In this document: positions 44,915-55,375 of the stretch, in pieces
How the letters are laid out: the number at the start of each line of letters is the position of its first letter
How positions within the stretch are numbered: the stretch's first letter is position 1
Assembly: GCF_905171775.1 (NCBI RefSeq)
Contig: NC_053494.1
Span: 122,653,028 to 122,717,027, forward strand
Length of the DNA stretch: 64,000 bases
Reading direction: 5' to 3'
Origin: Rana temporaria
Taxonomy: Eukaryota > Chordata > Amphibia > Anura > Ranidae
Made by a program: the position numbers and the translations under genes
Notes under the pieces: model-generated
Databases searched by the model: none
What the model was told of the DNA's origin: nothing
The model's input: the letters and a program-made list of their open reading frames with translations, nothing else

Positions 44915-45296
44915 GGCCTCTTTCACACTGAGCGGACCGTTTTTGTGTCCGCTCCGTGTGTGTCCGTCGGCTCAGCGGGAATCCCCGCTGAGCTGTCGGC
45001 GGACAGGGCGGTCCCCGCACACTGTGCAGAGACCGCCCTGTCTCTCCTCCGCTCTCCCCTATGGGGAATCGGATGAAGACGGACCGTCTGTCCGTCTGCA
45101 TCCGATCCGTTCCGGCGGACAGAAGAAAAATAGGGTTTTCTTCCGTCCTCAAAAGCGGATCCTGACGGACGCGGATGGTTGCGGACGTTAGCGGATGCTC
45201 CATCCGCTAACGGACGCAATCCCATAGGGATGCATTACAAGTCCGTAAACAGACTTGTAATAAACGGACGAACGGTCCGCTAGTGTGAAAGAGGCG
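44915..45296. mobile_element. TTTCACACTG-terminus MITE nested in the hAT, TAT TSD
   Basis: Ends GGCCTCTTTCACACTGAGCG and CGCTAGTGTGAAAGAGGCG; TAT at 44912-44914 and 45297-45299. Arms are GTCCG/CGGAC-rich, e.g. GGCGGACAG, GACGGACCGTCTGTCC. Confidence 0.85.
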
Positions 45297-45479
45297 TATC
45301 TGTCGCTCGTACAGACAGGCAGTTACACAGTTGGCCTCTCTGTATACTGCTTTAGCCTAGAAATAGGTGAAGAGGCACCGCAAAAATCTCAGTGAGGGTC
45401 GGAGCGAATGGTGCGGGGGGCGGCAAAATGAGGCTTCGCCTAGGGTGTCAAAAATCCTTGCACCAGCCCTGGCTGAAGA

Positions 45480-46466
45480 TAAACCTTTAGTAAATCTACT
45501 TCTCGTATTTTAAAAGTGGCAAACGTCCAAGGGAAGGGCCATGATGGTTACTACTGAGACCCTGCAAAAAGGCATTTTAATGTAAAATCCTGGTTTGCAT
45601 ACAGCGACATTTAGCCCCTGCCTCCACTGTCAAGAATTTTTATAAATGCACCATGAAGGGAAGGCCAATAAGGTCAAATCGTTGACTTCTCTTATAAACA
45701 TGCCCCTTAGGCTTTGTACAGCTTTGAACATAGTACTAGATATTTCCACTAGCTTGTGACCAAAAAAATCGAAGATCCGGCAACATGGGAAAATGCACTT
45801 TATCCAAATAAAAGAAATACACAAACAATTTTTCTGAATCACGTATCCATTTCTGTTTTTAACATTTCTTTCACAAAAATGAAATTTGGCAAGCTATTGT
45901 AATGATGATAATAACGGTCCATTATGAAGTATGGGAGTTAAACTCAAACAACAGAAGGCTAGAAAGCCTTGAGTGAAAGTTATTAGAGACAATATGTGTT
46001 TTTTAGCCTTGATGCATTCAGTTTGGGAATGCACTCAATATGACTGCTATGGGTAGTATTCACAATCCAAACAAAGCCGACATTTTATGTTACTACCTTC
46101 AAATTTGTAATTCCTAGATAATGACATAGGTCGATGTTTGGCGTAGTCCGGCCTGGCCTTACAAGGAAGGGAGGACGGGTACACTTCTGCATCTCTTGTC
46201 ACGTTGTAGAGCTTCACCAGCTCATAAAAGCTTTGCCAACAAGAAAAAGTCATTTCTACCTTTTTTTTTAATCTTATATCCGTGCTAAAAAATGATTTCA
46301 GGAAATATCACCCACAAACAAGTTTACAACATTCTCAGTATATCTCACCGGTCACATGCAAAGTATGCAACTCTGCAAGTGAAATGATAACGCCTTTCCT
46401 GTTTAGTATGTTTTGGCTGCTGCTGAGAATTCTCTTCTTGTAATATTAGACTAGAAAGAAATGTAT
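45480..46466. other. Low-repeat stretch, candidate conserved non-coding DNA
   Basis: 45600-46020 is complex and repeat-free (GTAATGATGATAATAACGG, CATTATGAAGTATGGG). No gene signals found. Confidence 0.35.
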
Positions 46467-46972
46467 TTACCACTTCAATACGGGTCACTTTCACCCCCTT
46501 CCTTGCCCAGGCCAACTTTCAGCTTTCAGTGCTGTCACATTTTGAATGACAATTGCGCGGTCATGCAACACTGTACCCAAATGACATTTTTATAATTTTG
46601 TTCCCACAAATAGAGCTTTCTTTTGGTGGTATGCAATCACCACTGTTTATTTTTTATTTTTTGCTAAACAAAAAAAAAAAGTCCACAAAATGTTGATTTT
46701 TTTTGTTTCTGTTATAAAATTGTGTAAGTATGTTTTCTCCCTCACTGATGAGCACTGATGAGGCTGCACTGACGGGCACTGATGAGGAAGCACTGATGGA
46801 TACTGATGAGGTGGCACTGATGATGAGGCACTAATATGATAAACACTGATAAGCAGTAATGATGGGCACTAATAGGTGGTACTGATATGCAACACTGATG
46901 GGCACTCATAAGGCAGCACTGATGGGCACTCATAGGTAGCACTGATGGGCACTCATAGGTGGCACTGATGGG

Positions 46973-47483
46973 CAGGGCCGCCATCAGGGGGGCACAGGCA
47001 GTACACCTGTAAGGGGCCCGGAGGTCCCCAGGGGCCCGGGTGCCCACAGGGCCCCAGATGGCAACCCCCCCTTTTTTTTATAAAAAATAAATAAAAAATG
47101 TAATATATTTCTATTTTATTTTTTATTAAAGGGCCATTTTTTTTTTTTTTTTTAGAGGTCCGGAGGTCCCCAGGGCCCCGGATGGCAACCCCCCCCTTTT
47201 TCTTATTTATTTTTTAATATATTTTTATTTGTTTTTTTTTATTTTTATTAAAGGGCCGAGAGGTCCCCAAGGCCTTGGATGGCTACCCCCCTTTTTTTAT
47301 ATATATTTCATCTTTTTTTTTTTTGTAAAGGGCTCCCCCGCTTTTCAATTCGCGGCAGCCCCCCCGCTTCTCAATTTCAGGCAGCAGCAAACACCCCCCC
47401 CCCCCGGTTATCTGCTTCTCTGCTCCAGGGGGCCCATGCCTGAAGCTGTGTAAGGGGCCCCATAATTCCTGATGGCGGCCCTG
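46973..47483. mobile_element. hAT element with perfect 8-bp TSD inside the minisatellite
   Basis: CTGATGGG at 46965-46972 and 47484-47491. Ends CAGGGCCGCCATCAGGGGGG and CCTGATGGCGGCCCTG. Interior: three diverged copies of GGGCC-GAGGTCCCCAGG-GG plus C/G homopolymers. Confidence 0.93.
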
Positions 47484-47537
47484 CTGATGGGCACTGATAG
47501 ATGGCACTGATAGATGGCACTAATAGATAGCACTTAT

Positions 47538-48007
47538 GCTATGTACAAATACATAAGGGGTCCATATACCTGTAGTGAACTTGGTGTTGAGTTATTCACT
47601 TTACGGTCAACACAAAAGACAAGGGGGGCACTCTTTACAACTAGAGGAAAAAAGATTTCATCTCCAAATATGGAAAGGTTTCTTCACAGTAAGAGCTGTG
47701 AAAATGTGCAAAGGCCTGGATTCTTTCCTAAATGTACATAATATAACTAACATTTATAGGTAAAAGTGATCCGGGGTAAATCCGATTGCCTCTCAAGGGA
47801 TCAGGAAGGATTCTTTTCCCCTGTTGTAGCAAATTGGATCATGCTCTGCTGTTTTTTTTTTGCCTTCCTCTGGATTAACTGTGGGTATAGAATTGGGTAG
47901 ATGAGATTGTACAATATTTTTTATTTTATTTTTATTTATTTTTTTTATGGTTGAACTGGATGGACTTGTGTTTTTTCAACCTGACTAACTATGTAACTAT
48001 GTAACTT
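47538..48007 (+). mobile_element. 3' end of a CR1/L2-clade LINE
   Basis: CTATGTACAAATACATAAGG, ACTAGAGGAAAAAAGATTTC, ATGGAAAGGTTTCTTCACAG, GTAAGAGCTGTGAAAATG, then GGTTGAACTGGATGGACTTG and a tail of CTATGTAA units. I recognise this as a common 3' end of CR1/L2-type LINEs in frogs (memory, not a search). The tail is the short ACTATGTA repeat expected of the clade. Confidence 0.75.
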
Positions 48008-48656
48008 ATAGGCAGCACTGATGAGCACTGATAGATAGCACTGATAGGCAGCACTAATGAGGAGGCATTGACAGGTATCCCTAATGGGCACTTACTGAAA
48101 CCCTGGTGGGCTCTAGTGGGCATCCCTGGTGGGCTCTATTGGGCATCCCTGGAGGGTCTGCACTGAGAATCAATGTGCTGATTAGCAGCGCAGACTCCCC
48201 CTGTCAGCCATTGTTTGGCTCTCCTCTACTCATGCCTTGTCAGCACGAGTAGAGGAAAAGCCGATAAACCGCACTTCCTGGTTACCATGTAATGAGCTGT
48301 GATTGGACTATATCACAGGCTCTTTACCAGGATCGGCGATGTGTCGTGTCAAAGCGACACACCACACCACAGAGCGCCATTCTGCATGCCCCTGCGGGCC
48401 CGCGCGAGCAGGTTATCCTGCTGGACATCCTATGATGCCCAGTCAGGATAACTTAACCACTTTGCAGACATCATTCTGCTATATGGCGGGCGAGAAGTGG
48501 TTAGGCTTGACTCTGCTGACCTTTTCATCTAAAAACGCTGGTTTCCTGACTATTAGGCTGGTCCAGTGGCTTTAAAACTTCTTGAGACACTGACCCGGAA
48601 CTTTGGTGATTCAGAAAGTACTGAAGCCAGAGATAGCCAAGCATCTGGTATTCTCA

Positions 48657-48911
48657 GGCCTCGTACACACGTCCGAGGAACTCATTGTTTTGCTCGTCGA
48701 GTTCTGTGTGAAGCCGCCGAGGATCTCGGCGAGCCAACTTTCCTCATTGAACAACGAGGAAATAGAGAACATGTTCTCTATTTGGCTCGACGAGGAACTC
48801 GTTGGCTTCCTCGGCCGAAAGTGTACACACGCCGGGTTTCTCGGCAGAATTCAGCTCCGATCGAGTTTCTGGCTGAATTCTGCCGAGAAACTCGGTCGTG
48901 TGTACGGGGCC
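48657..48911. mobile_element. MITE J, GTACACACG-terminus family, perfect TCA TSD
   Basis: Ends GGCCTCGTACACACGTCCGA and GGTCGTGTGTACGGGGCC; TCA at 48654-48656 and 48912-48914. Arms of CGAGTTC / GAACTCG and a central AGAGAACATGTTCTCT palindrome place it with F and H. Confidence 0.9.
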
Positions 48912-48935
48912 TCAGAAAGAGGTCAACAAGGCCAA

Positions 48936-49036
48936 AACATCTACTTCTTTTAATGCAAATCTCCTTTACAAAGGGCATTGTATTCTTTTTATAGATTTCT
49001 TATGGATGAATGTGTGGTTAAAACAAACTCTTTTAA
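48936..49036 (+). repeat. Dispersed repeat matching 35272-35385 inversely
   Basis: ACTTCTTTTAATGCAAATCT ... ATAGATTTCTTATGGATGAA ... TGTGTGGTTAAAAC is shared with the complement of 35272-35385. Confidence 0.8.
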
Positions 49037-49285
49037 TCAATGTGTGAAAATATGAACATATAAATCTAGTTGCTATGTATAGCCTATAATTATATATGCA
49101 CATGGGGCAGCACATTTGTTAATTATGTATGCAGTCTGTGCTTCCTGCTCACAGTAAGTGCAGCTGACCATAGACAAGACAGGAAAATGTCTCATAAAGA
49201 GTCATGGCTAGCCAGAAATCTCCTTGTCTGTTTATTTTTTTCTGGTATATTGTGTAGCAGTACTATTCAACCTGACAAACTTAAC
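49037..49285. other. Unassigned spacer
   Basis: No element or gene recognised. Confidence 0.3.
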
Positions 49286-49289
49286 TTAA

Positions 49290-49646
49290 AGGGGTTGTAA
49301 AGGTTCGTTTTTTATTTTCTAAACAGGTTCCTTTAAGCTAGTGCATTGTTGGTTCACTTACCTTTTCCTTCCATTTCAATTTTAAATGTTGTTTTTCTTT
49401 ATTTGAATTTCTGACTTCCTGTTTCTCCTCAGTAAGTTTTCCACCATCATCTGAGCAGTGGAAAGTAATTTAGAACAGCTTACTGAACACCTTACTGAGG
49501 AGGAACAGGAAGTGAGAAATTCAGACAAAGAAAACAAAGAAAAAAAACATTTAGAAGGGAAAACAAAGGAAAAGGTAAGTGAACCCACAATGCACTAGCT
49601 TAAAGTAACCTATTTAGAAAATAAAAATCGAACCTTTACAACCCCT
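49290..49646. mobile_element. T2/Kolobok-like foldback MITE with TTAA TSD
   Basis: TTAA at 49286-49289 and 49647-49650. Collinear with 39233-39575 (AGGGGTTGTAAAGGTTCG, GCTAGTGCATTGTTGGTTCA). Contains an extra GCTTACTGAACACCTTACTG segment, a small duplication. Confidence 0.93.
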
Positions 49647-49829
49647 TTAACTTGCCTCAACTACCCCTCACATGTTTGTAAATATTTTATTATATTTTTT
49701 CATGTGGCAACACTGAAGAAATGACACTTTGCTACAATGTAAAGTAGTGAGTGTACAGCTTGTATAACAGTGTAAATTTGCTGTCCCCTCAAAAGAAAAC
49801 AACACACAGCCATTAATGTTTAAACCGCT

Positions 49830-50337
49830 GGCAACAAAAGTGAGTACACCCCTGGAGTTCACCAGAGCTTCACAGGTTGCCACTGGAGTCCTCTTCCACT
49901 CCTCCATGACAACATCACAGAGCTGGTGGATGTTAGAGACCTTGCGCTCCTCCACCTTCCGTTTGAGGATGCCACACAGATGCTTAATAGGGTTTAGGTT
50001 ATCTTGGTCTCATCAAACCACAGGACATGGTTCCAGTAATGCATGTCCTTAGTCTGCTTGTCTTTATCAAACTGTTTTCAGGCTCTCTTGTGCATTCTTT
50101 GGGATGACAGCCATGCAGACCAATTTGACGCAGTGTGCGGCGTATGGTCTGAGCATTGACAGGCTGACTGGCAGCACTCATGAGCCTATTTCCCAAAGAC
50201 AACCTCTGGATATGATGCTGAGCATGTGCACTCAACTTCTTTGGTCGACCACAACGATTCCTGTTCTGAGTGGAACCTGTCCTGTTAAACCACTGTATAA
50301 TCTTGGCCACTGAGCAGAACACACCCTGGATCCCCAA
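49830..50337 (-). pseudogene. Internally deleted, frameshifted Tc1-type transposase
   Basis: Read on the minus strand, 50310-50085 encodes the N-terminal DNA-binding region of a Tc1/mariner transposase: SVAKIIQWFNRTGST, then the GRPKK linker between the two helix-turn-helix units, then QPVNAQTIRRTLRQIGL. After a frameshift near 50090, DKDKQTKDMHYWNHVLWFDE holds the first catalytic Asp (WFDET, near 50000). The frame then jumps at about 49996 to NLNPIKHLCGILKRKVEERK, the C-terminal DD34E region. The stretch with the second Asp is deleted (roughly 130 residues compared with the family's usual 340) and the expected Glu in NPIE is Lys. TGAGTACACCCC (49849) resembles the subterminal region of such elements. 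It cannot be active. Confidence 0.88.
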
Positions 50338-50522
50338 GAACTATTAGGAGGCATGCAACTGCGGCCTTTGATGTTACCAAAAACAGACTGTTTTATATTT
50401 GTTTTAATATCATATGTATATAATTATACAGGAGAAACTGCAGCTGAATTATAGGAGATAGTGAGAGGCTGCAAATAGGCTACAGGTATGGTTGGAGACT
50501 GGAGAAAAATAAAAGGATAGAG
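50338..50522. other. Unassigned spacer
   Basis: AT-rich; no feature recognised. The 5' end of the Tc1 copy is not found here, so that copy is truncated. Confidence 0.3.
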
Positions 50523-50525
50523 TGA

Positions 50526-50824
50526 AGCCTAGTACGGATGGAGCGAATGTTGGGTGGCATCGGCCAGTTCAATAGAAAGTGGCCGACATTCCGCCAGTGT
50601 GTACAGCAGCTGGTCCAACAGAAGCTGGCCGTTAGGCCGCCTTTTGTCGAAGGGTCATGAACGAAAGTCTTCTGCTGACTGGCTCCCAATCAGAGTTCTC
50701 AGCCAATGGCTGAGAGCACTGACCCGAGTGTCCTGGTCGGGCGGGGGTCCCGCTGTTAGAACACAATAGCCCAGCAGAAGAGATCGCCGTACTAACATCA
50801 GAAAACAATAGTTTGTACTAGGCT
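50526..50824. mobile_element. Short TNA-flanked MITE with AGCCTAGTAC ends
   Basis: Ends AGCCTAGTACGGATGG and GTACTAGGCT; flanks TGA (50523-50525) and TTA (50825-50827). Interior has GCTGGTCCAACAGAAGCTGG and CCAATGGCTGAGAGC. Layout parallels MITE M. Confidence 0.7.
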
Positions 50825-50827
50825 TTA

Positions 50828-52541
50828 GACAATGAGGATGCTAGAGATCAATGTTATTACAGCCCCTTAACCAAGCATTGCTCCCACCACCCGCACCTGG
50901 GCCTGAGGGCCACACAATAGGTACAAACGGGATACAGGTTGGATACCAGAGCTCTATACTGTATTCTTCCTTTTACTTGGACACTGAATGATGAGTTACG
51001 TGCTCATTTCTCTCTAGTGACCAGCATATGATTGCAAGGATTTTTTCCAACATATTAGGAAGCCTGTGTGAACATTAACTAGGTCTTGTAAAGCTCAACA
51101 GGACATGTAATCAATTCCTAATGAACTTCTACATAATCCAATAGTTGTCTGATCGTAGCAAGCAATGTTTGAATTGGTATCACCAATTGTGGCTGTTGAG
51201 TCACGTATAACCCCCTTATCTGCCTGCTCAAAGTGATTGAAAACAATACCTGTTCTATCTGGTAATGTTTACCTTAGCATTGTTTAGCTGTAAATGAAAT
51301 TAGAGCTGTATTTAGACATCATGCTTTCCTAGTCACTTTTCGAATATAATCGTCCTTTTGGACAAACTTGGCCCTTTGTGTCTTATGATTGTTTTTGTAG
51401 AAACAACTGCTAGCATGCACCATTGGAGGTGGCATGGTGTTTCATTAGCATATTTTCTAACTGTAACTATACTGACAAACAAAAGAAACATGGCTTCATG
51501 TTTTCTGAACTATAGTTAGCCTTCTGACTCTCAACATCTCATTGTAGTTCATTTGCTGAATTTAGCCACAAATGCCCAGAAAGGCTCAGAAAAGGGAAAC
51601 TAAAACAGGGTGAAAAGTGAAAGCAGAAGTATATAAATCACAAAATTGGCTTGACAAAATTACAAATCATCTGGCAAATCCGGCCTGTTTGACTGGCACT
51701 CAGCGTTATGTGTGTCTGAACATATGTTGGGACAACTTCTGGGCCTTCGCATACTTGCCTGCATTGCTCTGTTTATTCATTGGAGGATAGGGATCAGGCA
51801 CTGTCAGCACCATCTTTGAAATGTTAGCAAATCAAAACATTCTAACATGGTTGTTGAGCAGTTCCTTAGTCAGCTGGGGTGTCTACTGGGTTCCACTGAC
51901 ATAATGTTAATAAGGATCACTACATGATCCAGACAAATCTACTGGCTCAACTGATGATTACATTTAATCTGGGCTAGCCTGATCCTGTTTGTGTGATGAG
52001 GTTTAACATTGAACCTTCCTCTTAAAGCCATTGTGTATTATACCATTTATTCCTTAAAAGGTGAGAAATAATATATATTTTGTGACAGAAGCACTCTCCA
52101 CCACTATATAAAGTTACAGATAGAAATAGGGAAGGAGAGACTGTTTTGATAGTGAAAGATTCCCTGGACAGTTGTGAGACCAATTGAAGACAGGTTTGCG
52201 TTGCAGGCAAAAGAGAATAGTATCCAGTCAGGGGAGTAAGACTGTACAGACACCCAAGGAGCATGTGTCCAGGTCTTTCTGGTTCTACCAATGGGGGATC
52301 TGACAAGACTGAGGTCTGGTGGTAATGACAGTTGTACACTGTCTTAAGGGAAAGACTGCACTCAAAACAGTTGCGGCTCAAAATGGCCGACTAAAATGGG
52401 CAGGTATAACATGTATCGGCATGACGCAAGGGTTTGTTAAAAGGCTTCAGTGTGAATACGAGTGGGCAGGAAGCCATAACGCCCTAACGCCGGTTTTGCA
52501 AGGAATAAGTCTGTCAGAACTCTCCATCTAAAGCTAAGTTT
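50828..52541. other. Long low-repeat stretch, candidate conserved non-coding DNA
   Basis: The only tandem signal is absent until 52542. 51180-51500 contains GAAAACAATACCTG, AGCATTGTTTAGC and ATGATTGTTTTTG, SOX-like ACAAT cores at close spacing. No exon is supported. Confidence 0.4.

Positions 52542-52588
<47 letters not shown>
52542..52588. repeat. (TA)n microsatellite
   Basis: About 23 TA units directly left of the palindrome. Confidence 0.95.
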
Positions 52589-52592
<4 letters not shown>

Positions 52593-52829
52593 GACACAAG
52601 ACTTACAACGTAAATAGACCTTGATGGTCTGGTCGGAATGTCAAGAAAAAGGGGGCATACCGGAGATAATTTTATGGGTAGTTTGTGTGGAAGGATGTGT
52701 TTTGAGAAGTAACCTGGAAAAGGGAAAGGGTGGGAGGGTATCGCACACTGGAACCGTCAGTGAGTGTGGGTGAGTGCTCTGTTTAAATAGCCTTCGGGCT
52801 CCCCCCATAAACACAGGCCACCATTTTGG

Positions 52830-52867
<38 letters not shown>

Positions 52868-52875
52868 TGTGTGTT

Positions 52876-52918
<43 letters not shown>

Positions 52919-53165
52919 GCCAGTATGGTGGCCTGAAATTATGGGAGGAGTCCGGGGGTATTTAAACAGACCGCTCACCTGTGGTCTTTGTCGTTTCCAG
53001 TGCGCGATACCCTCCCTCCCATTCCTCTTTTTTTCAGGGTACTCCTCAGCACATTTCTCTTCACAATCATCCCTTACTTATCTTGGGTATGCCCCCTTTC
53101 TTGGCATACCGAAAAAGCAGACCAGGGCACACCTCAGGTCTATGTTAGGTTGTAAGTCTTGTGTG
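52593..53165. repeat. Large palindrome with (TA)n loop
   Basis: The left arm starts CACAAGACTTACAAC (52596) and the right arm ends GTTGTAAGTCTTGTG (53149-53163). Arms of about 240-250 bp match throughout: GGGGGCATAC, GGGAGGGTATCGC, CTGTTTAAATA and GGCCACCAT all recur inverted. The loop 52835-52914 is (TA)n with a GTGTGTTTG break. TA-rich sequence also flanks both outer ends (52542-52588 and 53211-53223). Probably a foldback transposon. Confidence 0.9.
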
Positions 53166-53229
53166 TTTATGTGGTTCATTGCTGTCTCAGTCAAAGGGCT
53201 TCGAACATAAATATATATATATAAGTAGC

Positions 53230-54207
53230 ATGAGTTACTCCTGCCATGCCATAGATAAGTGACTACAAAGAGATCACATATACACTGTATATACAGTATA
53301 TACTAAAGAAAAGGGAGATAAAGAGAGAGTATGTGCACGTATGCACATATTAACATGGCATTTGCAGGCGACATCACCATTGCAACGGTTGATTTGCAAG
53401 ATACTGGCGCCTGTTTGACTTCCCCTTTTTCAGCTTCAGTCCTTGTGTATATATCTAAGCAGGAAAGTTGTGGTTTTGGAGACTTTTCTGGAAACTTTCA
53501 AAATCTGTCACATCCTCACGCAAACTGTGCCAAAATGATAGATCGGTGATACAACAATATACTGCATGAACGAAGGATTTGCTTACATCAGAGAAAACCA
53601 AAGGGCAGGAGAGATAACAAAAAACATTAGATAAAGGCAAAGAGCCAAGAATGGGGTGCAATGTGTGGATGGGCTGTACAGTTTAAAATAAACTTTTCTC
53701 TGTATGGAAAGCTGCAATGTGACCTTAGCTTCAGAAAAACTATGTCAGGAGTCTAGAGGTCAGAAAGTAAAAAAGAGAGATATAAACATAATATCTGACA
53801 CCAGCACTGCCATGAACAGCTGCCATCCTTAACTCATGAAACGGCTGGATTATCTCACGCCATGAAGAATTTGCTTTATATAATCTCTTGTATGCATTAG
53901 GTTCACAATGTTGCAGTTAATGTGATATTGATTGCTGTTCTCAGCGTAAAGAAAATAAAGAATTTACACTGACGCATCCAAGTTATTTTGAGCTTAACAG
54001 TTCACCTCAATCCTAACCAATGCTCAGTGCTGATGTCCTCCCAGGGGTAGTAACACATTATCCAAAGCCATGATCAATCATGAAATCTTTTCCTATGTGC
54101 ACTATTCGTAAATGTGGTAACCCATAGCAACCAATTACCATCTGTCTTATTCTGCTGTGACTTCAGCAGAGTGAAGCCTGATTGGCTGTTATGGGTTAAA
54201 TTAACAC
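53230..54207. other. Low-repeat stretch
   Basis: A TATACACTGTATATACAGTA palindrome lies at 53278-53300. No other feature is recognised. Confidence 0.35.
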
Positions 54208-54210
54208 TTA

Positions 54211-55372
54211 TGCCGCGTACACATGATCGTTTTTCGGCATGAAAAAAAACTCTATCCCTCTTCTTCTCTCTCTTTCCTAACCACTTACCTTTATGTTGCT
54301 ATCCCTTTGGTACAGGATTCTCTTGATTAATCACCCAAGCGATCGTTACAGGGTTATGGTCGATGGTAATGATACTTTAATATCTTGTTATATTCCTTTA
54401 TTTATGGCGTGTTTTGTGGGGGGAAGTACTTGGGAAGCTTTTCTCAACTCACTGCACTCCCCTCGCCCGCATTAGTGAGAGTGGTGTGGGGGGGGGGGTG
54501 GCGAGGAGCGGGGGTCGGGGACCCTTCCCTTAGCACAGCAGGTGCCCAATTGGGGTGCTGAGGGTCTGGACTCCGGGTTGCCCTCGAATCCGAGCCACTG
54601 TCTATTTGGAACGGCCTTCTCAGGCCTCGAAGGTATTTATTGTTCCAACTTTATTTAGCCTACCGGGCAATCATTATTTCCTATGTTTTATCCTCCAGGA
54701 TTTATATTATTTTGTTGTATTTACCATTACAAGATTTATTAGCAATCTGCCATGTATTGCTCCTAGGGGCTATATTTATTATTGAAAAGCATATATGATG
54801 ACTGTAATCCTATCTGAAATATTAATAAAAACGTATTGAAAGAAAAAAAACTGTTTTTCAGCATGTCCAAAAAACGACTTTTTTCCAACTTCATCATTAA
54901 AAACGATGTTGCCCACACACCATCGTTTTTGAAAAATGATGAACAAAGCGCGGTGATGTACAACACGTACGACGGCACTCTAAAGGGGACGTTCTATTCG
55001 CCTTTGGGCTGCTTTTAGCTGATTCCGTGTTAGTAAAAGACGATTCGCGCTTTTTTGTCTGTTACAGCGTGATAAATGTGCTTACTCCATTATGAACGGT
55101 AGTTTTACCAGAACGAGCGCTCCCGTCTCATAACATGCTTCTGGGCATGCGCAGGTTTAAACCGTCGTTTTTGCCCACACACGATCATTTTTAACAACAC
55201 GAAAAAAGACATTTTAAAAAACGACGTGAAAAAATGCAGCATGTTCGAATTTTTTTTTGTCGTTTTTCAGAAGCCGAAAAACGATGTGAAGCCCACACAC
55301 GATCATTTTAAATGACGTTTTTAAAAACGTGTTTTTTTTTCATGCCGAAAAAACGATCGTATGTACACGGCA
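54211..55372. mobile_element. MITE K, GTACACACG-terminus family, perfect TTA TSD, split by a retroposon
   Basis: Ends TGCCGCGTACACATGATCGT and ACGATCGTATGTACACGGCA; TTA at 54208-54210 and 55373-55375. The insertion 54252-54841 separates the first 40 bp from the rest. The interior (54950-55140) has GGGCTGCTTTTAGCTGATTC and GTTTTACCAGAACGAGCGCT, shared with G and N. Confidence 0.88.
54252..54841 (+). mobile_element. Retroposon 3' end (LINE-like) with 11-bp TSD
   Basis: GAAAAAAAACT is present at 54241-54251 and 54842-54852. The insert ends AATATTAATAAAAACGTATT, then GAAA, giving an AATAAA signal close to an A-rich end. This is the structure made by target-primed reverse transcription at a T-rich nick. 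The interior (ATAGGATTCTCTTGATTAA-like sequence, a G run at 54488-54497) encodes no recognised domain. L1/Tx1 origin is a guess. Confidence 0.75.
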
Positions 55373-55375
55373 TTA

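Larger units (their letters stand above)
43358..45471. mobile_element. hAT element (2.1 kb) with perfect 8-bp TSD
   Basis: GCTGAAGA at 43350-43357 and 45472-45479. Ends CAGGGCCGGCGCTAGGCAT and CTTGCACCAGCCCTG. Inside: a CpG-rich left part (43500-43980), a G-rich minisatellite (44020-44720) and a nested MITE (44915-45296). GGGAGCGGCAAAATCCAG near the left and GGGGCGGCAAAATGAGG near the right are subterminal matches. No transposase is recognised. Confidence 0.93.
46742..48075. repeat. Minisatellite GGCACTGATGGGCACTCATA, interrupted twice
   Basis: Units of about 20-24 bp lie at 46742-46972, 47484-47530 and 48008-48075. The gaps are filled by a hAT element and a LINE tail, so the array predates both. 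Confidence 0.9.
46470..48500 (+). mobile_element. CCACTT-family element, copy c, with perfect TTA TSD and two nested insertions
   Basis: Ends CCACTTCAATACGGG and GGGCGAGAAGTGG; TTA at 46467-46469 and 48501-48503. Contains the AATAGAGCTTTCTTTTGGTG core, a 23-bp minisatellite, a hAT (46973-47483), a LINE tail (47538-48007), and GGTTATCCTGCTGGACATCC / inverse near the right end. Confidence 0.85.

Noticed and set aside
49070..49300. Small frame with a hydrophobic stretch, possible signal peptide
   Set aside because: It runs into a T2-like MITE, and no splice donor or homologous protein is recognised.
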